Origin: Ignavibacteriaceae bacterium
GTDB lineage: Bacteria > Bacteroidota > Ignavibacteria > Ignavibacteriales > Ignavibacteriaceae
Length of the DNA stretch: 64,000 nt
Reading direction: 5' to 3'
Assembly: GCA_014860115.1 (NCBI GenBank)
Contig: JACZKK010000206.1
Coordinates: 1-64,000, forward strand
Under the pieces are notes generated by a model. That model worked only from the letters and a program-made list of their open reading frames with translations. It made no database searches and was not told the DNA's origin. Of this stretch, positions 61,504 to 64,000 are shown piece after piece. Position 1 is the first letter of the stretch; every line of letters starts with the position of its first letter. The position numbers and the translations under genes are program-made.

Positions 61504-61950
61504 ATGACTGAAGACAGAATAAGTGCTAAAGTACAAATGGGGATACTGAAACCAGCGGGAGAAATATTTGAAGCAATGGTTGAACCTGAAATAATGAACA
61601 AATATTTCATATCAACAAGCACAGGAAGAATGGAAAGCGGAAAATCACTTATCTGGATGTGGGAAGATTTCGAAGGTGAGCACGAAGTCAAAGTTGGAAA
61701 AATTGAAAAAGATAAAGTTGTTTCTTTTGAATGGAGCGGAAGCGGTGCAAATTGTGTGGTCGTTATCACTCTTGAAGCAAAAAGTGAAAACCAAACCCTC
61801 GTTAAAGTAACTGAATCCGAATGGCCGGCGGATTACAAAGGCGCAAACCAATGTATGGGACAAGTTGAAGGCTGGACTCACTTCCTTTGCTGTTTAAAAG
61901 CTTACCTTGAGTATGGAATTAATTTGAGAGTTGGTGGAGTGATAAAATAA
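61504..61950 (+). CDS. SRPBCC / AHSA1-type ligand-binding protein
   Basis: 148 residues. The START-like fold is indicated by AGEIFEAMVEPEIMNKYF, the strand pattern SLIWMWEDFEGEHEVKVGKIEKDKVVSFEW, TLVKVTESEWP and the C-terminal helix WTHFLCCLKAYLEYG. The group (activator of Hsp90 homologue 1-like) binds hydrophobic ligands; function here unknown. AAAGGAG site. Follows the small membrane-protein gene by 25 bases. Confidence 0.85.
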   Translation: MTEDRISAKVQMGILKPAGEIFEAMVEPEIMNKYFISTSTGRMESGKSLIWMWEDFEGEHEVKVGKIEKDKVVSFEWSGSGANCVVVITLEAKSENQTLVKVTESEWPADYKGANQCMGQVEGWTHFLCCLKAYLEYGINLRVGGVIK

Positions 61951-61953
61951 CTT

Positions 61954-62110
61954 CAACTGTCATTCTTACGAACTTGCCTTCGGTAGGTAGGAGTGGGAAT
62001 CCATTTTGTTTACAAAAAGTTTGGAGGGTTCTTCCACCCACGGGTTGTGCCCGCCCGACGATGTCGAGGCTCGCTCACCTCGTCGGCGAAGCCCGACGGG
62101 TCAAAGACGG
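61954..62110. repeat. Composite GC-rich repeat block
   Basis: Consists of a GTCATTC ... GTGGGAATCC-like segment followed by a GC-rich stem-loop (CCGACGA at 62055-62061 / TCGTCGG at 62080-62086, with an alternative CGAGG/CCTCG stem) and then a second CCGACGGG. CGAGGCTCGCTCA is shared with the block at 60634-60725. It is followed by GACGGCTTTTTTC, which may end the SRPBCC transcript. No ORF of note (the 75-aa ORF in the track runs through the repeat). Confidence 0.55.
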
Positions 62111-62314
62111 CTTTTTTCAATCATAACAAACTCTGCTCTATCCTCCGTCCCCGCAGGATTATTATAAACTATGCTACTTTTTTTGGCATTCTCTCATCTC
62201 ATTTTGAAAGATTGCAGTAAGTATTTTACAGCAATTTTACATCTTCCTGACATTCACAAACCCTCGCCGTTGTATTATCATATTAGAAAAGCCAGAAAAT
62301 CAAGGAGGAATGAA
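62111..62314. other. Leader region of the DUF3108 gene
   Basis: About 200 AT-rich bases; the in-frame extension at 62171 in the ORF track is rejected because the start at 62315 has a far better ribosome site and signal peptide. No other gene visible. Confidence 0.4.
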
Positions 62315-63133
62315 ATGAAAAGTCAAATTGTTTTACTATCACTTATAATATTGCTGAGTAATCTGTCTGCTCAGACCTTAAAACTCGAGGAAGCCGAAAC
62401 AAAGCTAGAAGAAAAATTTGTGTACAATGTAGGCTGGACGTTTCTTCACATCGGAACAATCACCCTCAGTACCGAGCGGCTAATTTCCTATCCCGAATTA
62501 GTGAAAATCACTATGGACATTAAAACTGCTCCGCTTCTTCCATTTATAAATATTGACGAACACAATATTGCAATTATAAGAGAGTCTGATGGAATGACCT
62601 TCTACTATTATGGGAAAGAAAAAAATGATAGACAAATTGTTGAGGTAATCAACAGGTTTTATGAATCTGAAAACTTAACCGTACATCAAGTAAAAGACTG
62701 CAGTACGGGGGAACTTATTTGCATCGATACCATCAGATATAACGAGCCATATCTTATTGGAACTTCTTTAGTAAACTACACCAGGAATATTGCGGCAGCT
62801 GGACTAATTAAAACAGCACCAACATTACTGGGAACAAAATTCTATCCCACAACCTTAGACTTTTGCGGTCCGGTTGAATTTGTAGAAACAGAAATCTGTG
62901 AAGAACCAGTAAGAAGTTTTAAATACACCGGTTCTGCAGAATGGGAAGGCAACGCTACTGCAGGTCTTTCCGGTGATTTTACAGGCTGGTTTTCTGATGA
63001 TAGTGAGAAAGTAGTGATCTATGCTGAAATGGAAATATTACTTGGCTCAATTGATATAGAGCTAAGTGAATTTTATAAACCCGGCTGGATACCGCCAACC
63101 AGCAAAAGCTTATTGGTTCAGACAAAAAAGTGA
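62315..63133 (+). CDS. DUF3108-type periplasmic protein
   Basis: Start at ATG 62315 with AAGGAGG seven bases upstream, giving the signal peptide MKSQIVLLSLIILLSNLSAQ and a 272-residue protein. The mature part is beta-rich: KFVYNVGWTFLHIGTITLSTERL, IAIIRESDGMTFYYYGKE and the ending DDSEKVVIYAEMEILLGSIDIELSEFYKPGW, which fit the DUF3108 pattern (G-x-hydrophobic starts and a final 'lG.i..eL..y....W'). Function unknown. The next gene starts 12 bases later. Confidence 0.7.
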   Translation: MKSQIVLLSLIILLSNLSAQTLKLEEAETKLEEKFVYNVGWTFLHIGTITLSTERLISYPELVKITMDIKTAPLLPFINIDEHNIAIIRESDGMTFYYYGKEKNDRQIVEVINRFYESENLTVHQVKDCSTGELICIDTIRYNEPYLIGTSLVNYTRNIAAAGLIKTAPTLLGTKFYPTTLDFCGPVEFVETEICEEPVRSFKYTGSAEWEGNATAGLSGDFTGWFSDDSEKVVIYAEMEILLGSIDIELSEFYKPGWIPPTSKSLLVQTKK

Positions 63134-63144
63134 CTTAAGCAACA

Positions 63145-64000
63145 ATGTCTAATTCAGCAAGAAATAATGTATTAAAAGTATCGGTTGCCTTTCTGGCTGT
63201 TCCGATGTTCTACTTTGTTTTTAATCAATACCGTGATTTATTTAACTGTGAGTTAATCTTATCGAAGCTTAACATAGTTGGATTATCAGCGCTCTTAACA
63301 TTAATACCATACTTCTGTATTATTCTTAGCGATAGCTTTGGATGGAAACACAGCTTTGGCAAAATTAAAAACCAAATTTCTTTCGTTAAATTATTCTTGT
63401 TAAGACTTGCCACCGAAGCTTTACAAACTTCCTTGCCAGGAGGAGCTTTTTACGCTGAAATTGTTAGACCATTTCTATTAAAAAAATATTTCAAGCTGGA
63501 GTACAGTGATAGTATATCTGCCAATATTATAGCGAAGGTTAATATTTTGTTTGCACAAACTCTATTCTTCATTCTCGGAGTTGGAATGTTTACCATTTCC
63601 TTAAGAGATAGATCATTCGTTCTATCACTGCCAGAATATTTACTGTATCCGGCTTTAGTGATTGCTGCTTTCTTTCCGATTCTTGTCACTTACATGCTTT
63701 ACAGAAAAAATTTATTAATAATAATTCTTGATATTTTCAATAAGGTCAACTTTCGGCCCTTGAAAAATTTTATTAGTAAGATAAATCCATCTGTAGTCAG
63801 GATTGATGAAACTATTTCTATCTTTTCAAGATTAAATAAAAGAGATCTTGGCCTAACAATAATTTTCTTCTTTTCAACCTGGATTCTGATGGCAATCGAA
63901 TCGCTTATAATCTTAAGAATGATAGGAGCCAGTGCCGATATTTTTCAGGTAATACTAATTGAATCATTAATTTCATTTGTAAGAATGATATTCTTCTTTA
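63145..64000 (+). CDS. Flippase-like (LPG_synthase_TM / YbhN-type) membrane protein, C-terminus cut by window edge
   Basis: Starts at ATG 63145 and is open to the right edge; not in the ORF track because no stop is seen. The frame reads MSNSARNNVLKVSVAFLAVP, then TM helices, with the conserved LATEALQTSLPGGAFYAEIVRP (a PGG-x-x-E/G motif of the family) near residues 94-115 and further helices (ILFAQTLFFILGVGMFTIS, IIFFFSTWILMAIESLIIL). Relatives include the membrane part of lysylphosphatidylglycerol synthases and glycan flippases. Role cannot be told without the rest. Confidence 0.8.
   Translation, partial: MSNSARNNVLKVSVAFLAVPMFYFVFNQYRDLFNCELILSKLNIVGLSALLTLIPYFCIILSDSFGWKHSFGKIKNQISFVKLFLLRLATEALQTSLPGGAFYAEIVRPFLLKKYFKLEYSDSISANIIAKVNILFAQTLFFILGVGMFTISLRDRSFVLSLPEYLLYPALVIAAFFPILVTYMLYRKNLLIIILDIFNKVNFRPLKNFISKINPSVVRIDETISIFSRLNKRDLGLTIIFFFSTWILMAIESLIILRMIGASADIFQVILIESLISFVRMIFFF

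Noticed and set aside
61993-62220. 75-aa ORF reading PARRCRGSLTSSAKPDGSK
   Set aside because: It runs through the GC-rich repeat block; not a gene.
1-64000. CRISPR arrays, rRNA or tRNA genes, prophage or insertion-sequence transposases
   Set aside because: I looked for regularly spaced repeats, T-loop-like GGTTCGAnTCC stretches and transposase motifs in the spacers and found none; a tRNA scan would be more reliable.

Overview
The window looks like an ordinary chromosomal segment of a low-GC (visually about one third G+C) member of the Bacteroidota/Chlorobi group, most likely class Ignavibacteria. The evidence is four secreted proteins ending in a 'NYPNPFNP(T/S)T' type IX secretion (T9SS) sorting domain, many small outer-membrane beta-barrels and lipoproteins, Bacteroidota-style promoter pairs (TTTG, 21 bases, TAnnTTTS) in front of three barrel genes, a mitochondrial-type citrate synthase, and paired DUF1800/DUF1501 genes. 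The taxon is inferred; no rRNA or tRNA gene was seen.

Layout. 1-6.8 kb (minus): translation/transcription operon rimP-nusA-infB-rbfA-truB-ribF, ribF cut by the left edge, preceded by a small LapA-like membrane protein. 7-19.9 kb (minus): a cell-surface region with a T9SS subtilisin, a three-gene operon (lipoprotein, beta-barrel/transglutaminase fusion, FecR-like protein), further lipoproteins, a large T9SS protein and a thioredoxin lipoprotein. 20-25.1 kb (minus): malQ and four beta-barrel genes. 25.3-30.7 kb (mixed): a YqaA/VTT membrane protein, GYD protein, YbaK deacylase, LOG-family protein, YceI, L-2-hydroxyglutarate oxidase and a CBS protein. 30.7-32.9 kb (plus): DNA methyltransferase, META-domain lipoprotein and PD-(D/E)XK nuclease-like protein, a candidate restriction-modification cassette. 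33-40 kb: a T9SS protein, a beta-CASP nuclease-like protein, citrate synthase, and the DUF1800/DUF1501 pair on the minus strand. 40.5-46.2 kb (plus): a TolC/adaptor/RND efflux operon. 46.3-55.5 kb (plus): a 1605-residue acyl-CoA-ligase/unknown/GNAT fusion, an esterase, a sphingomyelin-synthase-like PAP2_C protein, a small conserved protein and a 760-residue coiled-coil protein. 55.6-64 kb: a secreted GH13 enzyme, a barrel protein, an M16 peptidase pair, small proteins, a DUF3108 protein and a flippase-like membrane protein cut by the right edge.

Non-coding structure is rich: a dispersed palindrome (CACAGATTATTAATCTGTG core) occurs four times with one divergent relative; several terminators share nearly the same sequence; GC-rich hairpins sit between genes; and a decayed copy of the 5' part of the YqaA gene lies 1.3 kb before the intact gene.

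The strongest candidates for undescribed biology are the methyltransferase/nuclease cassette, the giant ligase-GNAT operon with its SMS-like membrane enzyme, the barrel-transglutaminase operon, and an RND pump that has lost the canonical proton-relay residues. All function calls come from reading motifs; no database search was run.
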